Positions 45,810-58,000 of a stretch of DNA of 64,000 nt are shown piece after piece. Source of the stretch: Thamnaconus septentrionalis (taxonomy: Eukaryota > Chordata > Actinopteri > Tetraodontiformes > Monacanthidae); the NCBI GenBank assembly GCA_009823395.1, contig CM020502.1:22801944-22865943 (forward strand). Direction: 5' to 3'. The position numbers and the translations under genes are program-made. Every line of letters starts with the position of its first letter. Within the stretch, counting starts at the first letter, position 1. The notes under the pieces were generated by a model, which made no database searches, was not told the DNA's origin, and saw nothing but the letters and a program-made list of their open reading frames with translations.

Positions 45810-47930
45810 AACTCGGGGGTCGTAAATCTCATTACCTGCGACTGCGGCTGACCCCCCCCACCCCTCCCCACCCTCACCCCCCACCGCCTCACCCCTGTCC
45901 TCAATCTCTCCCATTATCAGCTGACCTTGACCGCCGACGCAGACACTTACACTCAATCAGGCCCCGCGCAGTGTGTGTGTGTGTGTCTGTTTACCTGTCA
46001 TATCTGTGTGCCGTGCTATCTGCGGACCCCTTCTCGCCACTCCTCCCCCAATCCCTATCTGAAATGAGTTGCAAAGATTTTTTTTTCCACTCCCCTCTCT
46101 CAAATAAAAATATCAGTTTATTTTGCTCCCTCCATCCAGCGAGCGTTTGCGTCAAACTCGTGAGACGTCAGATCTATTCTAGGTGAACAAACAAAGGCTG
46201 GGAATTATTTTTTTTTCCGCTTCCCTTTTTGTCTATGTTAACTTTTAAGGACGTGGAGAAGCTGTCTTGGGTTTTTTGTCCACCAGTCTGGTATCAGTAA
46301 AACGGCAATGGAAACGGCAAAAAGTCAAAGTTGGGAGACGGAAACACGTTTCGCATCTAGCAGTTTTTACTCCATCTCATCAGCCCAACAAATTACAAAG
46401 CGTGATGCTAACATCGGCTTGCCAAAGTTGCCACGACGACCACTTGTTTAGCTTCAGGTCTGTGACCTCTAGAATTCATTGCGACCATGGCATAGGAACA
46501 CTAGACACTCTGTGATGCCTCTGCGTTTTTGTAGCTTTTTCGAAAGCCTAAGATTGAAAAATATTAGGCTTTCCCTTAAACTCCACTAAAGCCCAGGCCA
46601 CAAATTCACTTTGATTGCACTTCGTCCTATCAATCCACCGGCCACAAACCACAACATAAAAAAAACAAAAGCACCTTGAAAGCCTGGTGCTGTTTCATTG
46701 ATGCAGAGCTGATTTAGAAGCGGCGATGATCCGCAGGTAATGAGTTTAAGGATTAAACGGTTGACAAAAGGTGCAGACGGAGAACCTGCGACGCCCGAAG
46801 TGCACTCCGAACAGATCATCGGCCAATGGCCCGTGAGCGGACCCGCCAGCGTGTCGCGCCTCATTTCAGGTCTCGTTAATGCGAACGCTGAAGCAGAACG
46901 GGGTGTCTGTCTCTTTGTCTGTCTGTTTGTCTGTCGCAGGGACGATCTGCCAGCCCAGGGTGGGTCCAGACATGACACGTTGCGTTGTCCTCTATGTCGA
47001 CGACATGATTCAGTTCAGTAAAGAACCTTGCGAGGCACATTTGTAGCTGGTCCACATTCAACTGCAACGTCGCTCCTCGTGTTACTTCTGCAGGTTGTAC
47101 TGTAAAACGCTGCGGCCGCCAGTCGCCGCCGGCAAAACGATCACCGCCGCCTGTCGTCACGGTCCGGCTGCTTATCGCCGGAGACACGCGGCTCGCCGGC
47201 TCGCTCCACTGGGCCTACCGCCAGTTGATAGTGAGCGACAACGCTCATTTCGAAGTTGGGTTTTATAGTTTTGGTGCAACTTCCTTCATCTCTCAAGCTT
47301 TTTACTTTTACCTCACGCCGTCTGCGGTTTGCTCGCAGACAGCGTTAGCATCAGCATCTACAACGGCGCCCAGCGCCTGTGTAACGTCCCTCGAACACAC
47401 ATAGCAGAATGTTCAAGACAACCACAGCTGGCGAAAGAGAGAAAATGTTGCTTTTGCGGGGTGGGGGAGTCTTGAAAATTGTTGAAACTCGACTCTTGGA
47501 AACTCTTGGTGGCAAACAGCGAGAGTGCGTGTTATCAGGAGCAGCTGGAGGAGAAATTGAAGAGACGACGTGAGAATGCGACACTTTGGTCAGAGCCCTT
47601 TCTGGCTTTATCGCCAGTTCTGAAGGCAGTGAATTCGCCTCAGTGCCAGATCTGTGCCTCACATACACACCGGTGCAGCAGGGACTACTGCAAAACAGTC
47701 AGTGTCAGTCTGTGTAAGTGGAATATATACATATATATATATATATTTTTTTTTTCCTTCATGACCCAAACAACCTAAAAAGGTCGGTCCAATATTCTCT
47801 ATGTGCACCTTTGTGTCAACACGAGCAAATGGCCCGACCGTTTCAAAAGCTCATCTGCCTCGTTTTGGGACTTCAATCCAAATGTTTGAGGCTATTATGA
47901 AAATATGACAGCGGGGGGACGCCAGCCAGC
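45809..47930. other. Unassigned stretch
   Basis: Mixed noncoding sequence. 46730-46880 has balanced complex sequence. A short frame at 46979-47044 with a YVDD-like string is discussed among the findings. An (AT)n at 47727-47745 is followed by poly-T. Confidence 0.35.
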
Positions 47931-49700
47931 TATTTGTGGCCACAGATGTTTGGTTGAGCCGTGCAGGCGATGCAAAATGTCTGCAGGCACTGCTGGCTCG
48001 TCTGTGTTTGTTGTTGTCGCTTTCCAGGTGGTTGAAAGCAACTCGCGGGAAAAAGTGAGAAAACCGCCTCTGACACCTTTTCAGCGTTAAATTGGGCAAA
48101 CGCAGATCGTAATTTCTAATTATAGGTCGGCTGTTTTCGACTGTTTTCTAAACCTGGCTCTAAGTGCGGCACTCGCATAATTACCGGGGGCCGAAAAGGC
48201 AATTTTTGAAGTGACGGGATGTAATAAAAGAGAAGGAGAGCCTCGTAAATTTGACAGCGTGCGTTTCTGCCGGCTGCATGCTGATGTGTGTGGGGTTTTT
48301 TTTGCCTCTGCCTTTCTTTTAGTTTCACCTCCGAAAAACATTAAAACCGGGGGAGACAATGCAGGATTTTTACCCAGCATTCACCAGGTCGGTCCCAGCC
48401 AGCACACAGAATGTCGGTTGCAAAAGTTTACCGCGTTTGCAGACATCCCTCATCTGGTGCAGCCATTAAATCAGCTTTCAGTCTTCAACACAACAAGACA
48501 GCCGGATAGCTTTTCAAATATTCAATCAGTGGCAGCGACTGAGAAAAACAGTGGAGCTGCAAGAATAAAAACACAAAACAAATGTTTTCACGCCTGTTGA
48601 AAGCTGGTACGGCAGTCCACTGAGATCAGCCGCGATATGAACTAGGTTGGAGAAAAAGAAACTAAGAAGAAAGCAGAAAAAGTAACTTTTGTTGTGCAAA
48701 TGTGTCACCGGGGCTCTGCTACCTCTCCGACCGGCAGAGACGGACGCAAGACTAATGAACGCTCGGCTTTCACGCAGAGTCCGACACGGCTCTCATATTT
48801 CCATCACAATAGGTCTGTTGTCTGTTTGCTTCCGTCCGCCTCACATTTCTCTGCCCCTCCCCTCCCCCGTTTTCTCTTCCTTCCTGTCATATGACAAAGA
48901 AAAACCTCTCACAACCCTCTAAAGAAATTAAAATCCTTCCACCTAATTTCATCCGTCGACTCGGGAACATGCGCTTATGTAATCATCTAATCATTTCAGA
49001 GGAACGGAAATGAGGCGACTTGTGACACAAAAGCGATTTCAGCGGGATTAATCAAATTAAAAGTCGCCCGGTGGAGAAGAACAAGAAGAAGGAGGGGAAG
49101 AAGTAGAGGAGGAGGAGGAGGAGGAAGAAGTGATGATAATTCCAGCTCCTTCCTCCTTACATCATTTCTGCTACTCTGCCGCTTCCTCGAATGCATCTTA
49201 ATGGGATTTCATGCCTGGAGCAGATTCCAGGCCCGGAATTGGAATACGCCACATTGTGCCACATCAGGCCGGGTTCAATAATAACTCATGTGACAACACT
49301 CGAAGGCGTTGCGCGGCCCCTCAGACTCTCACCGCTCCAGCACCTCGCCTTTGGTTGACCCTTCGTAATTTATCCCCGACGGACGGAGCGCCGGCTTTTT
49401 CACCCAGAGGCGACCGGCGGAAAGAGCGCACGGTGTCTGAGCTCCGGGCCCGTCTGATTGGACAGCAACATAGTCGCTCGTGTCTGATAGCAGCAAACGC
49501 ACCAACGGCCAATCACGGTTAAATCCGGGAGATATCACATGGTAATGGAGCGCTGGGCCCGCGGTGTTCAGGGACCGGGAGAGGAATGTCAGCGCAGATG
49601 ATGGGCAACGTTTAAATTTATGGAGGCTTTTAATTAAAGTCTGGGCCTCCCGCGGTGACACGGACACTTCCTGATTGTTAGCCGTCAAGTTTTTCCACCG
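47931..49700. other. Mixed noncoding with regulatory-like blocks
   Basis: Segments such as GTAATTTCTAATTATAGG (48109-48126), GCGGGATTAATCAAATTAAAAG (49041-49062) and TTTAATTAAAGTC (49629-49641) have homeodomain-core clusters. A GAG/GAA purine run lies at 49078-49130. No gene was recognised. Confidence 0.35.
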
Positions 49701-50480
49701 TGTTTAACTTTTTTAAACTTCTACCACCGCAAGTAACGTCGCAGTATTCAATCATTTGTGCAAAAACAATCGAAACAAAAAAAAGACCTTCGAGCAGCGC
49801 TGCTCTACATTACAGGGAGCTGCTGATCGTCGGAGAGAGCACATATGGAGCTTATACTGCCATAATAATAGTACGACTGATAACGCAATAAAAAATAATG
49901 ATGCCCATAATGCACAGCAGCACACGCTGCGGAGGCTGGTTTATGCGACGTGGCCGCCACTGCTTGGATCAGATGAAGGTCAGGTCACGTAACGAACTGC
50001 ACCAGAGTTCGTGTGCAGTGGATGTGATGCATATCTGAGTCCAGCTGAACTGTTCTAATGAGGAAACTGCACTGGAGTCTGGTGGGCAAACCGCCTTGGT
50101 AAACTCAGTCGTGGCATCAGATTCGCTGCAGGTGAACAACAAAAAAAAAAATCACCTTTAAAAATTATAAATAAATAATCGCCCGAAGAGCCGATGATGC
50201 CGAGGTCTTAAAAAGCCCATTTTACCTCTGTGATCAGATGTCATGTGATCAGTGCATGCCACATTTTTATTGGTCGGTTTGTGGATGAGGCTGTGAAACC
50301 TTGAGATGTTTATCCCCCTACCTGAATTTTGCAGGACCATCCAAAAAAAGAAACAAAAAACAAACTTTGCTCACTATTGAAGACAATGAGTGAGAGTCAT
50401 TTTAAAAATTTTTTTTTTTTTTTTTTCGCACCCTGGTAATCCGTCAAACAGACGCGCAGGAGCAAAAACATTCCAGCAGT
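49701..50480. other. Unassigned stretch
   Basis: AT-rich sequence with poly-A at 50140-50151 and poly-T at 50409-50426. Nothing was recognised. Confidence 0.4.
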
Positions 50481-50489
50481 GTCCTGTCG

Positions 50490-50840
50490 GAGCTCCCGGG
50501 ACCACCTGGGGGGGGGGAGCCACATCACAGGTTTTGTTTTGCCTGCATCAGCTCCATCGGAGCAGCGCCGGGCCTCATTAGTGTGCAGCCCCAGTAGGGT
50601 CCTGGGGCATCTCAACCTCACGACGCCAACCTCCAGTGGGCCCCTCGGGGGCCCCAAGGCTCCCAAATACAACAAATCACCGAAACAAAAACGAGTGGCG
50701 GTGTCCCTAATGCCCGAATCTTTACACTTCAAAAACACAATTATGCTAATGCCAGGAATCATTTGCCATCCCGGCTCTGATTTAATGCGGCCTTTTAGTG
50801 GGGTGTGTGTGTGGGGGGTGCGCTAATTAGAGTCTTTAAT
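50490..50840. promoter_or_regulatory. Candidate conserved noncoding element
   Basis: Complex sequence includes GGCCTCATTAGTGTGC, a short GC palindrome GGGCCCCTCGGGGGCCC (50638-50654), CAATTATGCTAATGCC (octamer-like ATGCTAAT), GCGCTAATTAGAGTC and TTTAATTAACATG. No exon is supported. Confidence 0.42.
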
Positions 50841-52100
50841 TAACATGTGTGACGGAAACTGAGGGAGAAGTGCGAAGGAGCCTGTCGATCACGGAGCAGC
50901 GCGGCACAGAAAGGGGGGAGTCTGAAAGCTATGCAAATGAGGTTGGGGGAGGCGGGTGGTGGTGGTGGTGGTGGTGGGGAGGATGAGAAGGGTGGAGGGT
51001 GTCACAGGGGAGGCGCGGATCACTCACTCTCTCTCGCTCGCCGTAAATATCACTGTGACCCGCAGACAGACCGGAGTCATCTCATTAACGCGGGCCGCAC
51101 GGTATCGCTGGCGCTCAGCGCAGCGGGGTCGGCGGCGAGGCGACCAAGCTCGGCATCATTAAAACCGAGTGGACAAAAAAAACAAAAAAAAAAACAGCAG
51201 CTTTGAGGAGCCGCAATGTAAAAACCTGCGTGTGGGGGCGCCGCAGGGGTGGGCGGACCAGCGGTCGTGACGTGCCGAGCGCTGATTGGCCTTAATGGCC
51301 CCGCCGGGCCTCATCCAACAGGGGGCGACGTTGCACGAGTCGCAGAGGCTGATCGTCTGAGCGCCAGATATCATCCTCGTCACACAAAAGAGGACAGTTA
51401 CGAGGAGATAACCAAAGCAATTAAGTTTGGAGTTTGGTTTAATTTTCCATCCCTGGGAGGGAAGACACGGAGTCGGGGAAGCCTGGGACGACGAGGAAAC
51501 GCACGCAGCGTTTTTGTCCCGCTCGCACTTTGATTTACGTTTAAAGGGCGGACACACTTTCATAATGCCGTTTCGAGCGCCTTTATTCCATTGCGTTGCT
51601 CAAAAGTGTTTTTTGCGCCCCGGCGGATTAAAAAAAAGAGAGAAAAAGACTCAAGATGGAATTTTATTAGAAGCCATTAGCCAGCTGGGTCATTTCCATC
51701 CAATGGCTGCTGCTCAAACTATCGGCTACTGTCATACACAACCCGCTTATCGCTTTGAATTATTTTTCACTTTTCATCAGTCGCACTTCCTTGAAGGTGT
51801 TTTTTTTTTCCTCACAAGGTCGTCTCACCTCAGGTTTCCTATTTTTTTTCTACCCTCGACTGATTCTCTGTTTAACCCCAGTCAATCAGCTGCTGATCGC
51901 TCCGTGTCCTGGCTCTCCTGCAGGGGAGAAAGTCGTTTCGCTCTCAGCGGAGGATGATTCTAACAGCACGCCATCAGACTCCGCTCCCATTGGGTAATCC
52001 GCACAGCGGCGGGGGGACGGGGGAGGGGGAGGGGGGGAGGGTCGGAAGGAAGAGGGATACCAGGCAGCTCTGATGGTTACATGTGTATCACTTTAAAATT
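50841..52100. other. GC-rich mixed stretch
   Basis: It contains a (GGT)n run at 50955-50978, complex pieces near 51040-51170 and 51240-51430, and a G-rich tract at 52008-52041 with at least four G-runs. No gene was recognised. Confidence 0.35.
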
Positions 52101-53360
52101 CATAGAGGGAAAATGTTCAGCTCGGTCCTGCCTGATAATTTAAGTTGTGGAGGATTTATGGTCTGTGTCCATTTGAAAGTCAGTCATTTTTTTCATGTCC
52201 ATCAGAGGATTCTGTTTTGAAAAAAAAAAAAAAAAAAAAACTTTTCATTTTATCTAAGCTAAAATTGACCAAAGAAATAAGAGCCTGTGCACCCAGTTGT
52301 ACTAGTTTGTTGTCAATTTGATAAGACATGGCCGCCGACTAGCACGTTCTTCTTCTTCTGTGTGTAATATTACACTCATTTAAATAATACATAATTTAAA
52401 GTCAGGCCAACCAGACCACAGAAGAAGATGCTGCGGGATTTCCTATATTGTTGTTGTTTTTTATTCAAGTAATTTTTAGACTAAACCAACACTGGTAGTG
52501 AGCCAGTTGTACTGTATTTTGTTGTGCAATGAACAAGAGTTTTTTTTTGTTGTTTTTTTTGATAAATGTTCATGAAAAGAATTGTAAAATATATATATAT
52601 ATTTTTGTTTTGTTTTGTTTTGTTTTGTTTACCCTGACCATGTCGCGTTATTCCAAGAAGCATTGTGTTGGACGTTGGCAAAAAGCTGCAAAATAAAACT
52701 TGCACTTGCAACAGCTGCACTCCTCTGACCTCAGTGCTAATGGATCAACGTGGGCGTGTTTTGGCTGCTGAGCTGCTAAAGCCAAACGCGCTCGGATCAG
52801 AAGGACTTCTGGGGGGTGAGCTCAACTTTTGCTGTATAAATATTCTTAGATGTTTTCTTTGCCACAAGACAATAATAGATATAATATAAAAACATTTCCA
52901 TTATCACACAAAACCTCGAGGAGGCATCTCACGGCAGTGAGGCTAAAGTAAAAAGAGACAAGTTTTCATCCTGAAGCTCTGCTTCAGCTACAAAAGTGAA
53001 AGAAGAGTCTCACAAATGTTTAAAAATCTCAAACTTCAAACCATGCATTCAGAACAACTTATTTATGCATTGACATATGTTTTTGTAAATACTGCATTTT
53101 GAAAGCCTATGATAAGTCTTGTGTTTTTGAGACCTTTTGAATATTTGCATGTGCGCAAAAACCTCATATATACAGAGGAATGTATACTTTTGAATATTGA
53201 CCCGCACACGAGTGGACATGGCTTTTCAATGACTCTAATTAACTTTAGCATTTTACATTTTCCAGTGTATTATTCACCGAGGCCGAGTCTGATGGTGCGG
53301 TCATGAAACACTTTAAACACGCCATGAGGGCATCCACTCGTGTGGTAATTCCCAACGCAT
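52101..53360. other. Unassigned AT-rich stretch
   Basis: Poly-A at 52219-52240, (AT)n at 52589-52602 followed by (TTTTG)n at 52603-52630, and ordinary sequence. An 11-base inverted repeat (ACACGAGTGGA at 53206, its complement at 53333) is present. No gene was recognised. Confidence 0.4.
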
Positions 53361-53573
53361 GAAGTGCCGCTCGTACTTTGCAGTGGCGGCGCTACACTTG
53401 GGATTACCATCCATCACTTGGAGTGCGGATGGCTGTTAACCCCTGACAAGAGACAGTGAATGGAGAGAGGCTCACCTCCGAGTCCTCCGCTGACGGCTGA
53501 ACGTCTCCTCGGAGCGCCACGTCCTCTTGACCTGCACACAGGGAATTCACTGATTTTATGAACGTGCATTAAT

Positions 53574-53606
53574 GTCATCATCATTGTCATCATCATCATC
53601 ATCATC
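53574..53606. repeat. (CAT)n microsatellite
   Basis: Imperfect TCA/CAT repeat with one interruption. Confidence 0.9.
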
Positions 53607-53639
53607 CCCCGTTTGGACTCCCCCGTTTGACTGTTTTGT

Positions 53640-53765
53640 TATTTTGCTTACCATTTTAATCTGTTATTCATTTTGCATGTCTTTCTCTATGATTTAAATT
53701 GCTGACTTGTTTGATTTTATTGGCACATTCGAAATAAACATGACTAAACTAAACTAACTAACCTC
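53640..53765 (+). mobile_element. Possible 3' tail of an L2-like LINE fragment
   Basis: AT-rich sequence ends AATAAACATGACTAAACTAAACTAACTAAC, a polyadenylation-like word followed by short tandem TAAAC units. That ending is typical of tails of fish L2-type elements. No reverse transcriptase remains. Family assignment is tentative. Confidence 0.3.
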
Positions 53766-53770
53766 AAGGA

Positions 53771-55360
53771 TAACAGGGCTTTAGCCCCCTCAGCTAAAAA
53801 CCGTTTGCCAGGCTGCAGTTTTAGTTCTGACGAACGCGTCTCTCAGAGTTGCAATCAACATTTTTCCCCCCTAATGGTTCAAAAATAATTCTAACCCTAC
53901 AGCGTTAGAGATTATTTTTTTATGAGAACATTTGATGCATTTTTTTTTTTTTTTTTAGACAAACAGCCAGAAGCAGACAAGGGCTCAATATTCTGCACAG
54001 CAACTTACATGGAAGTCAAACACACTAAGATTCTTTCCCCTCACAGATTTCCAGGCACAAAACCTGATAATTTGTCTCAGTTTTTTTTTTGTTGTGTGTG
54101 TTCTAAAGCAACGTCAACACGCTCAGTGGATTTAGCAGTTAGTGTGTCTTTATGCGGCCCTACCGTTGCTCAAGCCCGTGTATCGCCAGTTTGTTTGCCT
54201 GCAGGACTTCCTGAGACGAGGCTCAGTCAGGCCACCTGCTCCTTGGTGCAGTGGGCGGAGCCCTCAATCAGCGGGGCTGCTTCTAATTGACCTCATCAGC
54301 CGTTAGATTAATCAGATTCATGTGGATTTTTTTTCGCCATGCAGCGAGTTCTGTCCTTGTTTTTTTTTGTTTTTTTCTGTTTTTTTTTTATAGTGCATCA
54401 ATTTCGCTTCCTGTTATTTTTTTCGCCTGAGCGTAATGGACTTCCTGCTCCGTGTGACCTCACGCTGTCAGCTAATCAAGGGAATGGAGTGGTGGCACTG
54501 AGGGTGGAGAGGCTTGTGGGGAACATGATTCACTTCCTGTGAAGAAAAGTGTACAAAAATTGATTCTAATAATTTTAATTTCATGTTTTTTTCCATATTT
54601 AATTATTACTGTTTGTCTTTTTTGCAAATGGTATAGCTTGTCAGAATTCTGCCTTCAGTTGTTTTCCTGCTGTTTTTTGACAACAGCTTGTGAGTCTTAC
54701 TAATTGATCTTATTTTTTTTGCCTGTTTTTACTCATCAATGAGTCTCATTCAGTCACACTCTCTCGCTTATGGTATCTTTCCTCCTCATGCTAAGGAAGC
54801 GAACTTAGGCTACAGGGCTAAACTGGCTGTGAAAATCTGATTGGCTTTGCTGAAAGTGATGGACCAATCAATGGGCCCTCCATTTTGAAATGCTTCCAAG
54901 AGGCTCTTTGCCAGATGGATGTGGAGAAACAAATCCGGAAAGACACATGAGGAATTGTAATTGATATTGATACAATTGAGTGTTAAAGCTAAAATATGCC
55001 ACTTTGGTCAAAAGACTAAAAGAGAAAGCAGCTTGCAAGTGTTTGATGGGGCCGTTATGTCCTGCTCTTTCATCATGGAACGTGACCCGCAAGCAACGTT
55101 TTGTCACGTGGCCCTGGCAGCCTCACTGCGGCACGGCGAGCTGCGGCGTCAAACAAGGTGCTCTTGTTTAAACACTCCCCTGAATTAGCGATGCAGCAGG
55201 GAAACACTCGGATCCACTTTTGAGCGTCAATCTCAAGGTCGGCGACTATTAAGTGCTTATAAAACGTGTCCTTTGCTAATATGATGCAGCAGAAAACTTA
55301 TTTGCCCGAGGACGCCGGAGATGGAAGGCACGGCTCGCACTTGAGAAAAAAAACCTAACA
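53771..55360. other. Unassigned stretch
   Basis: Mixed sequence with poly-T runs (53939-53956, 54359-54389 interrupted). 55080-55330 is more complex. No gene was recognised. Confidence 0.4.
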
Positions 55361-55740
55361 CAGCCTTCACACTGGGGGCGGCTCTTAGGCGCGTGTGTTC
55401 CCTCACGTGCATTTTCTTTTGTTTTGCTTTCCATTATAACAAAACCAGCGGAAATTGGTTGAATTTTTGCTTGTTTTTACGTGGCGGTAAACTGAACTGC
55501 TTGGCCGTTTTGCATTTTTCCAGAGGCGATGTCACGTTTCTGACTTTGTGGTTTCTTTTTTCCATTCCTCTGAATCACTGTTTATTATGGGCAACATATT
55601 CCACAAAAAGCCGGGGTTCAGTCCATTAATGTGAAAATCGAGGGGAAAACACAAATCAGCTTTGTGAAGACTTTGGCTGGGGCAGTTGAAGATGTTTGTT
55701 CTCCAGCGTCTTTTCTGCATAATACATGAACTCAATTAAA
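55361..55740. other. Unassigned stretch
   Basis: Ordinary T-rich sequence. No gene or repeat was recognised. Confidence 0.4.
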
Positions 55741-55749
55741 GATTTAAAC

Positions 55750-56230
55750 TAAATTCTCAGTTAATTGCAGAATAGGGAAAGTCATCAGAATGAAGTAATC
55801 CCCTCAGCCTTAGCAATTTAATACTCGTTTAATACCTCGATTGCGACATACAGTCTAGTGCCTGTACACTGACTGATGAATAGATAAAGGAGAGGATTTT
55901 TATTGCCAAGGCAATTTCTGAGTGAAGATGTGATTTGTTCCCAGTGGCGGCGCCGCTTCCGCTTTGTTTATTAGGCAGAAAGACGAGATTTGAGAGATGA
56001 GGCCGCCATTTAAGGAGTGCGACTGTGTTTGTCTGTCCAGGAAGAGCAATAAACTCAAAGAGAACTCTCATTATTTCCATAAGCACTATTTCATACGGCT
56101 CATGAAAAATCAATATAATGGAGACAGATGGAGCGGGGTGGGGGTTGGGGTAAACAAAATGGTAGCGTTGCTGAGGTTTGCATCAGAGGGGCATTTATGG
56201 TGAACTTGATTAAAAGAAAATTGCTTTCAA
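55750..56230. promoter_or_regulatory. Candidate conserved noncoding element, about 450 bases
   Basis: This is a long complex block without simple repeats: CTCAGTTAATTGCAG, GCAATTTAATACTCGTTTAATACC, TTGCCAAGGCAATTTC, GTTTATTAGGCAG, GAAAAATCAATATAATGG. No coding frame gives a domain. Its length and evenness make it one of the best enhancer candidates in the window. Confidence 0.45.
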
Positions 56231-56264
56231 GTGTTCTCAGCAGGCCTGGAGGTTGAATGGGAGA

Positions 56265-56308
56265 GCTGCTGCTGCTGCCGCTACTGCTGCTGCTGCTGCT
56301 GCTGCCGC
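56265..56308. repeat. (CTG)n imperfect triplet repeat
   Basis: About 14 triplets, with CCG and CTA interruptions, between two complex blocks. Confidence 0.92.
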
Positions 56309-56399
56309 GGTGGCGGTGGAGCTGCTGCTTGGAGTTTCCGCACACTAGACTTCCAGCGTGAGAGGAAACAAGATGAAGAAATGGCGTGAAAGCGCCCGG

Positions 56400-56638
56400 A
56401 GACAAAGGAAGGAGGAGGCGGCGGCGCAGGAGACAGATATTATCATTTTCAATACATTTTCATTTGCCTGCCACTTGTGAGGCCGGTGAGATTGGAATTC
56501 ATCACCTCTCCACTGTGAAAGGGATTCGTGCCCCCGCGTAAAACACTTTGATAATTGGGCAAAATGTGCCATTTCTTACAGTGCAGGGAGTGGTTGCGAA
56601 TTAAAAATACACCTTCCCATGAAATCACGTGATGCTGC

Positions 56639-56640
<2 letters not shown>
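56400..56640. promoter_or_regulatory. Candidate conserved noncoding element
   Basis: CATTTTCATTTGCCTGCC, GATTGGAATTCATCACC, CACTTTGATAATTGGGC and the E-box-like CACGTG in GAAATCACGTGATGC form a continuous complex stretch that ends at a (GT)n run. Confidence 0.42.

Positions 56641-56668
<28 letters not shown>
56640..56668 (+). repeat. (GT)n microsatellite
   Basis: A pure GT run of about 29 bases. Confidence 0.96.
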
Positions 56669-56669
<1 letters not shown>

Positions 56670-58000
56670 CAAAAATTAGGCCCCCACAGGTGAAAAAAAT
56701 AATATCACATAATGGTGGATTTAAGCTTGTTAAGGATTCACTCGACAGGAATGTCAGGCGGACGGGGGCCATAATTTTTGAAGCTGTCAAATCTGTGTAA
56801 TTTATTCCCCCTTGAATTCCAAATGACATCAGGAGATCAAACAGTGTCCCTGATTTCCATGAAAACGCTCCCCTAATTGGCTTTAAAAAAAAAAAAAAAA
56901 AGGTGGAGTGAGTGCCGCTGCATAATTACGCTACTTACTTTTTAACTAGTTTGACTTTGGTGGGGGGGGGGTGGAATACGGCTGGAAAGCCATTACAGCG
57001 CAGGGTTAAAGGCATCATCAGGATATTAAATTAGCATTTAATTTAAGTGCACTTTCTTCGTCCAGGAACTTATTAAAAACAACGAGGGGTGAATTCCGTT
57101 TTCCGCCTCTTAAAGGGCATTTCCTGCACGGATTCCGCCGGGCGATGACAGCCAGTCAGCTGTTCCGGTTCAACTCTGTCCACAGACACATTTGCGGGAA
57201 GCTGAGCGTTGCGGCAAAGGTCGCCTTCGTAATGTGTAATGTGGTGCCGCATGGTGACCGGCAGACCTCCGGGGAGGTCACGGCTCATGACATCAGTGAT
57301 GAAGTGTTCTCATCGGTTGAATGAGCGGCTAGTGCAGCGTGGTTGCAGGTTTTGTTTGAAACGTCTGAATTATATTTGTTAAGAAGAAATGTTGCTAATG
57401 TTGCCAATTGATGCTAATTTCACTCAACGCATTCCCGCTTTTCGAATGTGAAACTGAAATTGCTGTACTGCTGTGATCAGCGCCACAGGTCTCTGTTCCG
57501 GTTTTGCGCCAGAGCTAATTTTTCATTACACTGCCGACTACTGGCCTGGCATGCTTACTGCATCGTCCTCGCCCAGATTTTCCCCTTTTTCTTTTGTTGT
57601 ATTAGCTCCCACATCTAAACACAGCCTAAGGCGCTGCTGAGTAGAGGGAGTATTTTTCCTGCTTATTTTGTACTAAATTACGCTAACCAGCTGTCGACCA
57701 CTGCGGCGGCAGACATCAGGTTTTCTCCAAGTGTCCAATTATTTTTTTTTTTACCAGAGCTTTTGCACTAATTTATTCCCGCTCCCGGGAAACGGCGATT
57801 TAAAAAGCAACAAACACCTCGGGAATCGCGGTCCCCCCCGCCAACAACCGAGATTAAATGAAACCCGCCGACAAGGCTTTTGACTCAGAGTTCATTTATT
57901 CTGGAGGCCAAAGTGTGCAGCCCCTGCAGACAGACGCTGAGACGAGACGTCGGGACACTCCAGTGAGCACGCTCGGATGGGCCAAATCCCCCAGCCTGAC
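56669..58000. other. Mixed noncoding with regulatory-like blocks
   Basis: Segments 56730-56830, 57010-57060 (TTAAATTAGCATTTAATTTAAG) and 57080-57260 look complex. Poly-A at 56885-56901. No gene was recognised. Confidence 0.35.

Noticed and set aside
46936..47018. Exon bounded by GTCGCAG and GTAAAG with a CPLCRR string
   Set aside because: There is only one Cys pair and no His pair. The acceptor tract is a CTGT repeat and the frame has no continuation.
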